A DNA stretch of 64,000 nt from positions 199,624,044 to 199,688,043 of the forward strand of contig NC_053494.1 in NCBI RefSeq assembly GCF_905171775.1. Direction: 5' to 3'. Positions 1 to 60,415 of the stretch are shown one piece after another. Source of the DNA: Rana temporaria. Taxonomy: Eukaryota > Chordata > Amphibia > Anura > Ranidae. Under the pieces are notes generated by a model. The model saw only the letters and a program-made list of their open reading frames with translations. It ran no database searches and was not told the DNA's origin. Every line of letters begins with the position of its first letter. The first letter of the stretch is position 1. The position numbers and the translations under genes were made by a program.

Positions 1-2
1 AG

Positions 3-1265
3 ACTCTGCTCCTCCAACGGGAGATCCTGATCTCTACCCTTCAGACTTTCGGCTGGCTGATAAATTGGCGGAAGAGCAGCCTACAACCTTCACAAGTAAT
101 GATATTCCTGGGAGCAGAGTTGGACACCAAACGAAACAGGGTACAGCTGCCCCTAGAGAAGGTGGAGCCTCTAGTTCGGAAGGTACGGAATCTACTGTCC
201 TCCCAATTTGCGTCAGCCAGAAACTGCCTCAGTGTGCTAGGCTCAATGTCATCGACTATTCCCATGATACAGTGGTCCCAATGGAACATGAGAACCTTCC
301 AGAACACCTTCCTAAGGCAATGGGACGGAGTTTCAATGCACCAACGCATCAGGATCCCCAGTCGAGTGAAGCTCACTCTTTTGTGGTGGACACATCCTCC
401 CAACCTCAGGAGGTCCAGACCTATAACTCCTCCGAGTCCGGAGATCGTTACATCGGATGCCAGCGAGAAGGGCTGGGGGGCTCACTACCGGGACCAGACA
501 GCCCAGGGACCATGGCACTTCCCTGCCAGGGGCACAGTTTCGAACATACTAGAGCTCCGAGCCGCGTTCCAGGCACTCTTAGCCTTCGCGCCTCTGTTGC
601 AGGGGAAGACCGTTCTAATCCGGATGGACAACAAGGTGGCGGTAGCTTATGTCCAGAGACAGGGCGGTACCCGAAGCCACACTCTACTAGAGGAGGTTCA
701 CCCCATAATGGAATGGGCACATGCTCACCTATTGGGCCTGAGAGCAGTTTACGTTCCAGCGGCACAGAACACGTTAGCCGACTTCCTGAGCAGGGAACTT
801 TGCTCAAACAACGAGTGGTCCCTGAACCTCCGGGAATTCTCCATTCTGACGGAGACATGGGGGACCCCAAAGATCGACCTGGCAGCAACACCAGCGAATG
901 CCAAATGCACAAGGTTTCTTTCCAGGGCACCCTTTCCGACAGCAGAGGGGACAGACTGCCTTCTTCATCCATGGAACTTCAATCTGGGATACATCTTTCC
1001 TCCAACTCCCTTGATAGCAAGGTTCCTATCCCGGCTCCGAGGGTCATCGGTCACAGTGATCGCGATAATACCATTCTGGCCAAGGAGACCGTGGTTTACG
1101 ACTCTCCTGCAGCTCAATACCCGACCTCCAATCCACCTACCGGTCTCAGCAGATCTCCTTCACCAAGGTCAGCTCCTCCATCCGGCTCCAGACAGACTCC
1201 ACTTGACAGCCTGGAGGTTGAGAGGGCTAGACTTAGGGAGCAGGGATGTTCCCAGGCAGTTATAG
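3..1265 (+). CDS. DIRS1-like retrotransposon polyprotein, 3' part: RT end, RNase H, methyltransferase-like domain
   Basis: This open frame has no stop from base 3 to the TAG at 1263-1265, so it is the 3' part of a longer ORF that starts upstream of the window. It begins in the C-terminal part of a reverse transcriptase (GWLINWRKSSLQPSQ, then FLGAELDT). RNase H follows: TSDASEKGWGAHY with the first Asp at 456-458, LELRAAF with the Glu, LIRMDNKVAVAYV with the second Asp at 627-629, and VYVPAAQNTLADFLSR. The last third (KIDLAATPANAKCTRFLSR, then IPFWPRRPWF) matches the adenine-methyltransferase-like domain known from DIRS elements. The order RT-RNase H-MT followed by an overlapping tyrosine recombinase is diagnostic of DIRS1-like retrotransposons. 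No frameshift is seen, so the copy looks young. Confidence 0.9.
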   Translation, partial: TLLLQREILISTLQTFGWLINWRKSSLQPSQVMIFLGAELDTKRNRVQLPLEKVEPLVRKVRNLLSSQFASARNCLSVLGSMSSTIPMIQWSQWNMRTFQNTFLRQWDGVSMHQRIRIPSRVKLTLLWWTHPPNLRRSRPITPPSPEIVTSDASEKGWGAHYRDQTAQGPWHFPARGTVSNILELRAAFQALLAFAPLLQGKTVLIRMDNKVAVAYVQRQGGTRSHTLLEEVHPIMEWAHAHLLGLRAVYVPAAQNTLADFLSRELCSNNEWSLNLREFSILTETWGTPKIDLAATPANAKCTRFLSRAPFPTAEGTDCLLHPWNFNLGYIFPPTPLIARFLSRLRGSSVTVIAIIPFWPRRPWFTTLLQLNTRPPIHLPVSADLLHQGQLLHPAPDRLHLTAWRLRGLDLGSRDVPRQL

Positions 1266-2239
1266 CAACCTTAATGCAGGCCAGGAAGGTCACCACGAAC
1301 ACTGTCTACACCAGAGTTTGGGAAAGATTCGCCCACTTGGCGCAAACCAAAGGTTGGAATCACGCCTCTCCGGATCCTTACCAAGTCCTGGAATTCCTGC
1401 AGACGGGAATTGACAAAGGCCTGAGCTCAAGCACCCTGAAGGTGCAGATCTCCGCTCTGTCTGCCAAAACGGGCACTAGATGGGCCCTGCACCCCTTAAT
1501 AGTTCAGTTCATGAAAGCATGCATTAAAATCAGACCGCCCAGGAGACCGTCCTTTCCGGCTTGGGATCTCTCAGTGGTTCTGGAGGGGCTGTCCAATCCG
1601 CCCTTCTTTCCACTCAACTCAATCTCCTTATGGGACCTGACCCTAAAGTTGTCCTTCCTCATTGCCATTGCTTCGGCTAGGAGAGTGTCGGAGTTACAAG
1701 CTCTCATGTCAAAGGAGCCATACTTAGTTTTCCTGCCCGACAGGGTGGTACTGAGACCTTCGGATCGCTTCCTCCCCAAGGTTACTTCGGCCTTCCATTA
1801 TGGCCAGGATATCGTCTTGCCATGCCTCTCTAACGAAGATGGTGATCCACATGCCTTGGACATTAAGTCTGTGATTTCCAACTACCTATCGGCCACTACC
1901 CACCTGCGGTCAACAGACTCCCTACTGATCATACCTCACGGAGCCCGACGAGGCCAGGCAGCCACCTCTCGGACCATCGCCTCTTGGCTAGTTAAGGCCA
2001 TCGAGAAAGCATATTCCACTCAACGGCTGGAGATCCCAGAGGGCATCAAAGCGCATTCAACCAGGGCAGTGGCTACCTCTTGGGCAGCATATTGTGGAGT
2101 ATCTTCGGAGACCATCTGCAGAGCAGCAACCTGGTCTTCCAGGCATACCTTTATCACCCACTACAGGGTTGACGCCGCTCTGTTGGCGACTTCTGAATTT
2201 GGCAGATCTATCTTCAGGGCCAATTCTTCGGCTCTATAA
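971..2239 (+). CDS. DIRS1-like tyrosine recombinase
   Basis: This frame is offset from the RT/RNase H/MT frame, overlaps its end, and stops with TAA at 2237-2239. Recognisable recombinase starts near 1195 (LEVERARLREQGCSQAV), followed by a SAM-like core-binding region (VWERFAHLAQ, then DPYQVLEFLQ) and the catalytic domain. Catalytic residues are visible: Arg in SARRVSEL (1679-1684), the His-x-x-Arg pair in KAHSTRAV (His 2054-2056, Arg 2063-2065) and the nucleophile Tyr in FITHYRVD (2162-2164). In DIRS elements this enzyme integrates a circular DNA intermediate in place of a DDE integrase. The start is uncertain: ATG 971 is one choice inside the overlap. The frame is open back to 65, but the upstream part shows no protein resemblance and is probably a shadow of the other frame. 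It is not a phage integrase, given the RT/RNase H context. Confidence 0.88.
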   Translation: MELQSGIHLSSNSLDSKVPIPAPRVIGHSDRDNTILAKETVVYDSPAAQYPTSNPPTGLSRSPSPRSAPPSGSRQTPLDSLEVERARLREQGCSQAVIATLMQARKVTTNTVYTRVWERFAHLAQTKGWNHASPDPYQVLEFLQTGIDKGLSSSTLKVQISALSAKTGTRWALHPLIVQFMKACIKIRPPRRPSFPAWDLSVVLEGLSNPPFFPLNSISLWDLTLKLSFLIAIASARRVSELQALMSKEPYLVFLPDRVVLRPSDRFLPKVTSAFHYGQDIVLPCLSNEDGDPHALDIKSVISNYLSATTHLRSTDSLLIIPHGARRGQAATSRTIASWLVKAIEKAYSTQRLEIPEGIKAHSTRAVATSWAAYCGVSSETICRAATWSSRHTFITHYRVDAALLATSEFGRSIFRANSSAL

Positions 2240-2575
2240 GAAATAAAATACTTTTGCATTGAACCCGCCCGACTAGCGAGTTATTTCCCAGTGTGTGCTG
2301 CCATGAATGCGTCAGGAAAACGGAAAATTGTATACTCACCTTTCCGTAATTTTCCTTTCCTGACGCATCTTCATGGCAGCACACAGCTGCCCACCCTGTT
2401 GTTCAATGATGATGATATTTACGGAGAATGATGCCGGGTGTCTCCCCTTCAGATTTATAGCTAACCAATCCTGTCAGGTTGTGGGGGCGGAGTCACAACC
2501 CAGTGTGTGCTGCCATGAAGATGCGTCAGGAAAGGAAAATTACGGAAAGGTGAGTATACAATTTTCCGTTTTCTT
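2240..2575 (+). mobile_element. DIRS 3' end: poly(A) signal, internal complementary region and right terminal repeat
   Basis: AATAAA lies at 2242-2247, just after the recombinase stop. The segment 2317-2385 is the reverse complement of 2505-2574 over about 70 bp. A direct partial copy of the terminal sequence (GTGTGCTGCCATGA) lies at 2292-2305 and recurs at 2504-2517. DIRS1 elements carry inverted terminal repeats plus an internal complementary region built from both ends, which templates circle closure; this matches that layout. No target duplication is expected for this class. Right of 2575 the sequence continues mid-way inside a Q-family repeat, so the DIRS copy sits in an older transposon. 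Confidence 0.8.
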
Positions 2576-3486
2576 TTGGTGGTATTTGATCACCTCTGGG
2601 ATTTTTATTTTCTTCAAAAAAAAATGACTGAAAATTTAGAAAAAAATAAGTTGTTTTTTTGTTTCAGTTATAAAACATTGTAAATAAGTACGTTTTCTCC
2701 TTCACGGATGGGCACTGATGGTACTGCACTGACGGGCACTGATAAGGCGGCACCGATGAGGTGGCACTGATGTGGTGGCATTGATGGGCACTAATATGCG
2801 GCACTGATGGGTGGCACGGATAGGCAGCATGGATGGGCACAGATAGGCGACACGGATGGGCGGCATGGATGGGCACTGATGGGCGGCATGGATGGGCACT
2901 GATAGGCGGCACGGATGGGCACTGATAGGTGGCACTAACGTACTAATGTATGTGTTGTATTAATGGATGCCAATCGTGCCAAACAATGCCTGCCAATCAG
3001 TGATGCCCATTGTGGGCACTGATTGGCATCCATTATTTGTGATTGTCATCCCTGGTGGTCTAGGGTGGCATACCTGTGGTGGGCATCCCTGGTGGTCTAG
3101 TGGCATCCCTGGTGGTCCAGTGTGGGCATCCTCGGGGGGGGGGGGCTGTGCTGATAATCGGCACAAACCCCCCTGTCAGAGGAGCAGCCGATCGGCTCTC
3201 CTCTACTCGCGTCTGACAGACGTGAGTGAAGAAAAGCCGATTACCGGCTTTTCCTGTTTACATCGTGATCAGCCGTGATTGGACACGGCTGATCACCTGG
3301 TAAAGAGTCTCCGTCTGAGACTCTTTGCCTAGATCGGTGTTGCGGGGTGTCAGACTGACACCCTGCAACAATAATCGCCGCGATGCGCGCCCCTGGCTCA
3401 ATATCCTGAGGACGTCATTTGATGTCCACTCAGGATTTTGAAACCACTTTGCCGACGTCTTTTTGCATAAGGCGGATGGCAAGTGG
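2576..3486 (+). mobile_element. Q-family TTAA element, 3' portion
   Basis: It starts within the internal motif TTTTGGTGGTATTTGATCAC shared with the complete Q copy at 23309-24393 and ends AAGTGG followed by TTAA (3487-3490). The left part is presumably upstream of the window, displaced by the DIRS insertion. It contains a minisatellite of GGGCACTGAT-type units at about 2698-2935, a G-run at 3134-3145 and a GC-rich tail with imperfect hairpins. Confidence 0.7.
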
Positions 3487-3615
3487 TTAAAACATATCTA
3501 ATCAAAAAAAATTGAAAAATCCAGTTTCTTCATAAATTTTGGCAAATTCTGCTACATATTTTTGGTAAAAAAAATTCCAACAGGCGTATAATCATTGGTT
3601 TGTGCAAAAGTTAGA

Positions 3616-4350
3616 GGCCCGGATTCACGTAGAAGCGCGCATCTTTGTGCGGACGTAACGTATCCTATTTACGTTACGCCTCCGCAACTTTGACAGGCAG
3701 TGCAGTACTCTTAAACCAAAGTTGCGGCGGCGTAGCGTAAATAGGCTGGCGTAAGCCCGCCTAATTCAAATGTGGAAGATGTTGGCGTGTGTTATGTAAA
3801 TTTAATGTGACCCCACGTAAATGACTCTTTTTACGAACGGCGCATGCATGCGCCGTATCCCAGTGCGCATGCTCCAAATTAACCCGCAAGAAGCCAATGC
3901 TTTCGACGTGAACGTAAATGACGCACAGCCCTATTCGCGAACGACTTGCGCAAACGACGTAAAACGTGAAAAATTGGACGCTGTTCCGACGTCCATACTT
4001 AACATTGGTACGCCTCATCTACGCCTCATATAGCAGGGGTAACTTTACGCCGGGAAAAGCCTAACGTAAACGGCGTATCTGTACTGCGTCGGCCGGGTGT
4101 ACGTTCGTGAATTGGCGTATCTAGCTGATTTACATATTTCTAGGCATAAATCAGCGTACACGCCCCTAGCGGCCAGCGTAAATATGCAACTTAGATACGA
4201 CAGCGTAAGAGACTTACGCCGGTCGGATCTAATACAAATCTATGCGTAACTGATTCTAAGAATCAGGCGCATAGATACGACGCCTCAAACTCAGAGTTAC
4301 GACGGCGTATCTGGAGATACGCCGGCGTAACTCGTACGAGAATCTGGGCC
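3616..4350 (+). mobile_element. B-family MITE (copy 1)
   Basis: Ends are GGCCCGGATTC and GAATCTGGGCC. Flanks are AGA on the left and ATA on the right; the intact A-family sequence reads GTTATAGTGTC at this point, so the target was ATA and the left copy has mutated. The body carries the foldback head and ACGCCGGCGTA-type tail shared by all B copies. Confidence 0.75.
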
Positions 4351-4379
4351 ATAGTGTCTACAAAATATGGGATATTTTT

Positions 4380-4553
4380 TTTTCCAATTAAAGTTTTTAT
4401 TGAGCATAAGAATTGTCATAACAAAGTAGGTGATATAGTCAAAACATTCTTCCAGGGCATCATACATTGCAGCCAATTTGGTCTGTGCGAAATTCAGGTT
4501 CATCCGATAAAACTTTTTCTATTTGTGTATACAGACCTTATTGCCACTTTAAC
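4380..4553 (-). mobile_element. 5'-truncated retroposon with 14-bp target duplication
   Basis: TATGGGATATTTTT flanks the insert at 4366-4379 and 4554-4567. Read on the minus strand, the 174-bp insert ends with AATAAAAACTTTAATTGG and a short A tail. That is the signature of a truncated, reverse-transcribed RNA 3' end: either the 3' tip of an L1-like LINE or a processed transcript. The source was not identified. Confidence 0.7.
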
Positions 4554-4994
4554 TATGGGATATTTTTATGGAATTATTATTGTTTTTTATTTTTATTTTT
4601 TACTAGTAATGACGGCGATCAGCGACATTATAGCAGGACTGCGACATTTGTGGTGGACAAATTGGACACCATGTGACACTTTTTTGGGGACCAGTGACAC
4701 TAATACAGTGATCAGTGCTAAAAAATATGCACTGTCGTACTAAAGACATTGGCAGGCAAGGGGTTAGAAGGGGCAATCAAAGGGTTAAATGTGTTACACT
4801 ATGGCGATTTGCTCTGTTTACATTGGCAAACCGCTGTTCTGTCTGCCACGGAAACAATCGGCGGGACAAATGTGTATATCCAGGGCGCTCCAAGAATTTG
4901 AATCCTGACAGATAAAGTCTGTGTTGGAGAGGGTAGCAGATCTTCACACACTTTAGGCAGCACTCAGGGAGACGAGCAATCTCTAATGGGAACA

Positions 4995-5524
4995 GAAAAA
5001 CAAACAAGGCGCCTCTAAGTGCAGAAATATAAAACTTTTAATATCCCCTAAAGGGGTTAAAAACACTTACAAGATGGTGGATGAAGCAGGCATGTAGCAG
5101 GTAAGTGTGTCCAGAAGATGTTCCAGTGGCAGGGCAGTCCCAGTCCGATGATAAAGCTTCCAGGGAAGTCCACAAGATAACAGCCAATGAGCTGTTCCGA
5201 AACGCGTCCCGCCTCTATGACACACTTCCTGCTCTCTTCCTGTTTGTGTTCCATGCTGGTTTTTGTCTCGCTTCCTCTGACATCATCCCCAGGCTCCATC
5301 ACCATTGTGTTCCCTAAACACTCACAGCACAAATTGGCTGTTATCTTGTGGACTTCCCTGGAAGCTTTATCATCAGACTGGGACTGCCCTGCCACTGGAA
5401 CATCTTCTGGACACACTTACCTGCTACATGCCTGCTTCATCCACCATCTTGTAAGTGTTTAACCCCTTTGGGGGATATTAAAAGTTTTATATTTCTGCAC
5501 TTAGAGGCGCCTAGTTTGTTTTTC
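4995..5524. repeat. Foldback with ~190-bp inverted arms
   Basis: The left arm 4995-5188 is nearly the reverse complement of the right arm 5333-5524, around a ~145-bp spacer. The arms meet sequence resembling the 'GGCGCCTCTAAGTGC' end type. The spacer contains CCGAAACGCGTCC. The translations on the two strands look alike only because of the palindrome; no coding function is inferred. Confidence 0.8.
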
Positions 5525-5687
5525 GGGACCTGCTGATTGGCTCCCACTGTGTAAAGGCACAGCGGGAGCGGGTCGCCGGCCGCGCGTGTGCGCGCGGCCC
5601 AGACCCGGTAGAAAAAAATCATGTACAGGTACATGATTTTGCGCTAAAGGGCCGCCCTGCCGCAGTATAAGTACGTGGGGCGGTCCT

Positions 5688-5882
5688 TAATGCCTCGTAC
5701 ACACGGTCGGACTTTCCGAGGAAAAAAAGTCAGACGGGCTTTTTTCCACGGAAAGTCCGGCTGTGTGTAGCCTCCAACGGACATTTTTGGTCGGAAGTCC
5801 AACGGACCTTAGATAGAGAACCTGACAGACTCACGGCGGACTTTTGCATGGTCAAAAGTCAGACCGTGTGTGCGAGGCATTA
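5688..5882. mobile_element. C-type MITE (CGTACACACG ends)
   Basis: Inverted ends TAATGCCTCGTACACACGG and CCGTGTGTGCGAGGCATTA enclose a short palindromic body. It abuts the TTAA end of the preceding A element. Confidence 0.7.
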
Positions 5883-6312
5883 GCGGATAAACACAGTCCA
5901 TAGACATGTTTTGCTTGTTGACTGATTCTAAATTTTCATCCTGGCGCTCATTCCTACATCTGGCTGGTTCTACTGCTTGCTGAATTCTTGCAATTGTGAC
6001 ACTTTAATGCCGATTAAAAACTTGGCTTTAACTTTTTGATGTATGGGTACGGGTACGATGTACCCGATACCCATTCACATAAAGGGGGGTAGTCGGGGTC
6101 TGGCCTGCAGACCCCAACAACCACAGCCCAGGGTTGTTTGGAAGAGGCCCTTCTCCCCATCAACATGCAAGCACCCATGTAAGTAGTTTCTTTCTTTAAT
6201 TACTTACTTGGAACTGGCTGTTTTTTCTTATTCTTTATACATTCGCTGTATATTACTTCTGAGGTGAAGAGACAGTAGATTAACACATACAACCATTTAT
6301 TTTAACCCTCAG
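5883..6312. other. Intron sequence before the first visible TTC21B exon
   Basis: A small palindrome lies at 6042-6078 (GGTACGGGTACG/ATGTACCCGATACCC). No exon for the preceding part of TTC21B was recognised. The polypyrimidine tract and acceptor for the next exon are at its end. Confidence 0.5.
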
Positions 6313-56458
<50,146 letters not shown>

Positions 56459-56671
56459 CACAGAATGTCAAAGATAATTGTAGCAGCAGAATACAGTACC
56501 CAGGCAGCATGGATGGAGTACTAGGCACAGCACCATGGCAGGAGCAATTGCCCACCGCCTTGTTTACTCACGAATACCAGGCTAATAGAAAAGGATGTTG
56601 TAGTTGAAGTCGCTGTAGAGCCAGTTAACAATTGAATTTACTTGCCTTGAATTGTGGGTGCAGCCAATATA

Positions 56672-57371
56672 GGGGTAGATTCACGTAGCTGCGCTTTAGC
56701 TTACGGCGGCGCAGCGTATCGTATTTACGCTACGCCGCCGCAACTTACAGGAGCAAGTGCAGTATTCACAAAGCACTTGCTCCGTAAGTCGCGGCGGCAT
56801 AGCGTAAACGGGGCCGGAGTAAGCGCGCGTAATTCATATGTGGAAGGGGGGGGGCGTGTTTTATGTAAATTTATGATTGACCGTCCGTGTACATATCCCA
56901 GTGTGCATTGCTTCCAAGTACGGCGCAACAACGTATTGGTTTCGACGTGAACGTAAATTACGTCCAGCCCTATTCGCGAACGACTTACGCAAACAACGTA
57001 AATAATTCAAATTTCGAAGCGGGAACGACGTCCATACTTAACATTGGCTGCGCCTCTTAATAGCAGGAGCAACGTTACGACGAAAACGACTTACGCAAAC
57101 GACGTAAAAAACTACCGCCGGGCACACGTACGTTTGTGAATCGGCGTAACTAGTTAATTTGCATACTCTACGCTGAAAACGACGGGAGCGCTACCTAGCG
57201 GCCAGCGTGAGAATGCACCCTAAGATACGACGGCGTAAGAGACTTATGCCAGTCGTATCTTAGGCTAATGTCGGAGTATCTGAATACAGAAAGAAGATAC
57301 GCCGGCGCAGATTTGAATTTACGCGGCGTATCTATGGATACGCCGGCGTAAATTCTCTCTGAATCTACCCC
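56672..57371 (+). mobile_element. B-family MITE (copy 13)
   Basis: Ends GGGGTAGATTCACGTAGC and CTGAATCTACCCC. Flanks ATA and ATT (imperfect). Head foldback AGCAAGTGC...GCACTTGCT. Confidence 0.82.
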
Positions 57372-57866
57372 ATTGTGTCTGGAAACGGAAAGATTCTGTG
57401 CCCGCGCCATATGCTACATCATTCAAGCTCAGCTCACACACAGGGAAACTCCTATTACACTGAGAAAGCGGAGCTGCTTCTTTCCTTATGGCAGGAAAAT
57501 ATTCCACACATCATTCCTATTATTTTAAATTTTTTTCCCCATGATCCTAAAAGAAGCACAGGGACCCCTATGGATTATTGTTTATCCACTCGCCGACTGT
57601 TCTATAGCTGAAAGACGGCTACAGTGCGGTTGTCCAATTCTGGGAGGGCGTCAATAGACGTTCTCCTAGAACCACGCCTCCTGCGGTGCGGATTGGGCAT
57701 GCTCTGTGACCGCTGTGTCCTTCAGACACAGATAAGGGTAAGGGGGCAATCCCAGCAGCCCTTTGCCATGTGATCAGCTGTGTCCAATCACATGTAAACA
57801 GATTTGCCGGTTATCGGCAGTCCTTTTTTCCCATGGGAGGAAATTTAGAGCAGTTAACAGGTTAAA
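57372..57866. other. Unassigned sequence with an A/Q-type tail
   Basis: 57590-57865 resembles a GC-rich A/Q tail (ATGTGATCAGCTGTGTCCAA, GGTTATCGGCAG) ending GGTTAAA. 57372-57590 shows nothing certain. Confidence 0.4.
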
Positions 57867-58130
57867 GGCCCCTTTCATACTGGAGCGGGAGGTGCGGTGG
57901 CCGTAAAGCGCCGTTATTTTTAGTGGCGGTATTTGGCCACTAGCGGTGCAGTTTTACCCCCGCTAGTGGCTAAAAAAGGGGCAATTCCGTCGGCAATGCA
58001 CCTCTTCCGGCGGTATAGTCACGGTTTCCCATTGCTTTCAATGGGAAGGAGCGGTAAAAGCACCGCTCCTTCACCACTCCAAAGATGCGGCTAGCAGGAC
58101 TTTTGAAGCAGTCCTGCTAGCGCACCTCGA
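57867..58130 (+). mobile_element. D-type MITE fragment
   Basis: Starts GGCCCCTTTCATACTGGAG and shares GGGAGGTGCGGTGG-type and CACTAGCGGTGCAG blocks with 50929-51272; the right end is missing. Confidence 0.65.
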
Positions 58131-58199
58131 ATTCGTGGCACCCCCTCTTCCCCCGTAATCACCGCGATCCGTGTTAAATCCTGACGTCCCGCGAACGGC

Positions 58200-58325
58200 A
58201 ACAAACCCCCCCCCCCCGCTCAACAACCTTGATCCGCGGAACCCCCCGCTCAACAACTATGATCCACGAATCCCCCCGCTCAACAACTTTGATCCGCGGA
58301 CCCCCCCACTCAACAAACTTCGTTT
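58200..58325. repeat. ~30-bp GC-rich minisatellite, four units
   Basis: Units of CCCCCCGCTCAACAACTTTG followed by ATCCGCGGA, diverging at the ends. A C-run (58207-58218) precedes it. Confidence 0.8.
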
Positions 58326-58706
58326 GGGGGGTATGCTCATTTGTCCCTCATTCTGAAGTTGAAAAGTTGGGAGGTATGACCACATGCACTGGGAGGAGTT
58401 TTACTTTCCCTGCTCAATCTTTTTATTTATATTATGGAAAAGGCAATAGAGGGACTGGGCACATATCAGCTGAGGTACACAGAGAAGACCTCTGTTGTAG
58501 TAAGAAGAGTAAAGTGGTTGTAACCCTGAAGAAGTCCCTCTCTACGCTGTAAAAAACATGGCTGATGCTGCCAGTTCCTGTGCACTGACTACGATAATCA
58601 TGGCAGTTAAGCCCTGATTACTGTGGTCAGTTTCCGTGCCTCCGTCATCTGCTGCTCTCGTCTCTCCCCCTCACCTCCTTCCTCTCTGCCTGTCAGCACC
58701 ATTAGC

Positions 58707-59423
58707 TAGATTCAGGTACCCTGTCCTAACTTTGCGGCGGCGTAGCTTAGCGTGTTTAGGCTACGCCGCTGTAAGTTAGTGAGGCAAGTACTTGATTCTC
58801 AAAGTACTTGCCTGCCAAGTTACGGCGACGTAGCCTAAAGCGGGTGGGCGTAAGGGCGCCTAATTCAAATTCGTCTGAGGGGGCGTGTTTTATGGTAATG
58901 AGGCTTGACCCGACGTGATTGATGTTTTATTTTAACTGCGCATGCGCCGGGCGCCTACATTTCCCAGTGAGCATTGCGGCTAAGTCTGCCGCACTGGCCT
59001 ATTGATTTCGACGTGGACGTAAACGACGTAAATCCCTTTTCACGGACGACTTCCGCAAACTTTTCGAATTTCAAAGCAGTAACGGCGCCCATACTTTAAC
59101 ATTGGCTACGCCACCTAGGGGGCAGCTTTAACTTTAGGCGGCCTATCTCTTACGTAAACGGCGTAAATGTACTGCGGCGGCCGGGCGTACGTTCGTGAAT
59201 AGGCGTATCTACTGATTTGCATATTCTACGCCAACCGCAATGGAAGCGCCACCTAGCGGCCAGCAGAAATATTGCAACCTAAGATAGGACGGCGCAAGCC
59301 GTCGTATCTTAGATATGTTTAAGCGTATCTCTGTTTGAGAATACACTTAAACATAGGTCGGCGCAGATTCTGAGTTAGGTCGGTGTATCTACTGATACGC
59401 CAGCCTAACTCTACCTGAATCTA
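58707..59423 (+). mobile_element. B-family MITE (copy 14), TAGATTC-end subfamily
   Basis: Ends TAGATTCAGGTACC and CTACCTGAATCTA; body very similar to 31671-32369 (GGCCTATTGA, ACGTGGACGTAAACGACG). Confidence 0.78.
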
Positions 59424-59475
59424 GCACCATGTGTCTGTGTTGGCCATCTCCTCCCCACCCCTTCGGTCGCTGGCT

Positions 59476-59815
59476 GGTTAAAAATCATGTAATTCCCTTC
59501 CTTACACGTAGATCGAATGTGCAGTAGCTGTGTTTTAAAAAAAATCACTTAACTAAATGCCTTTTTTACAGTGCCGCAGGGCGCTCACATGATCTCTCGC
59601 CCTGTCTCCCGACTGACGTCAGTAGGGAAACGCGGCCCCTCCCACTGTAGTGCTCGGATCAAGGAGGGGGAGAGCCAGCAGGTCATGTGAGCGCCCCGTG
59701 GCGCTGTAAATAAGGTATTTCAAAGGGTCATTTGTAAAAAAAACCTTAGATCTGCATGTAAGGAAGGGAATTGCATAATTTTTCATAGGTGACATAACAA
59801 CCACTTTAAGACCTC
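59476..59815. repeat. Imperfect foldback near TTAA sites
   Basis: CATGTAATTCCCTTCCTTAC on the left pairs with GTAAGGAAGGGAATTGCAT on the right. TTAA occurs near both ends. Confidence 0.55.
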
Positions 59816-59862
59816 AAGGTGCAGGAAGAAGATAGGAAAAATACATTGAGAAATTGCTTTAA

Positions 59863-60148
59863 AGGGTCACTAAAGGAAAAAAATGTTGGCAGTGAAGGTT
59901 TTGCAAAACGAAACCGGATTGGTACTGAGGGGTTTTAGACACACAGTAATCACACCTCCTTGATTAGTCACCACAGTGAGAAATCTCCCAGTACTGTGGT
60001 GATCAGGAAACAGACAACCAGGAAGTGTCCAGAACAGAGAAGAATTACAGCAACATCAAAGCAAAAAGGAACAATGAGGACATGAAATCAGGACTGCAGT
60101 AAGGTAAAGGAAGCTATTTAACCAAAAAAAAAATCCTTTAGTGACCCT
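59863..60148. mobile_element. T-family TTAA MITE (286 bp)
   Basis: AGGGTCACTAAAGGAAAAAA and TTTAGTGACCCT ends are flanked by TTAA (59859-59862, 60149-60152). Inner inverted words around CACAGTACTGTGG-like sequence. A right-end fragment is at 37165-37196. Confidence 0.82.
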
Positions 60149-60415
60149 TTAATGAAACTCTACAGACATTCAAGAAACCAAACCAATGAGTGACTCCGCC
60201 CACTAGACTGCACCTATGAGTAAAATTTCTCTTCTTGAGTGGACTGACCCTTTAATGCTCTACCTGTAGTTTAGAAAACTCTGAATTTGACAGGTTCAAG
60301 TCTTAGGATTTTTATAAAAGATAGTTATAAAATGATCCAATATGTTCCTGTAATTGTAATTTTATTTTAGAATATTTTTTTAATCTTTTGTTCATTGGTA
60401 TTTATTGAATTGATA

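Larger units (their letters stand above)
3491..5690 (+). mobile_element. A-family TTAA element, composite, interrupted three times
   Basis: A-family body motifs appear in order: CATATTTTTGGTAAAAAAA near 3556, GTGCAAAAGTTA near 3602, GTGTCTACAAAAT after 4353, TTTTACTAGTAATGACGGCG near 4600, and a GC-rich end closing with TTAA at 5687-5690. Insertions break it: a B element (3616-4350), a short reverse-strand retroposon (4380-4553) and a foldback segment (4995-5524). No gene is seen here. Confidence 0.6.

Noticed and set aside
65..970. 724-codon frame as one large protein
   Set aside because: Only the part from about 970-1190 onward looks like a recombinase. The earlier part overlaps the clearly coding RT/RNase H frame and has no recognisable protein features.
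1195..2239. Tyrosine recombinase as phage or plasmid integrase
   Set aside because: It lies directly after RT/RNase H/MT in an overlapping frame, with DIRS-type terminal structures and eukaryotic context.
5883..6312. Missing upstream TTC21B exon
   Set aside because: No segment with the expected residues and splice sites was found; the preceding exon is probably before base 1.
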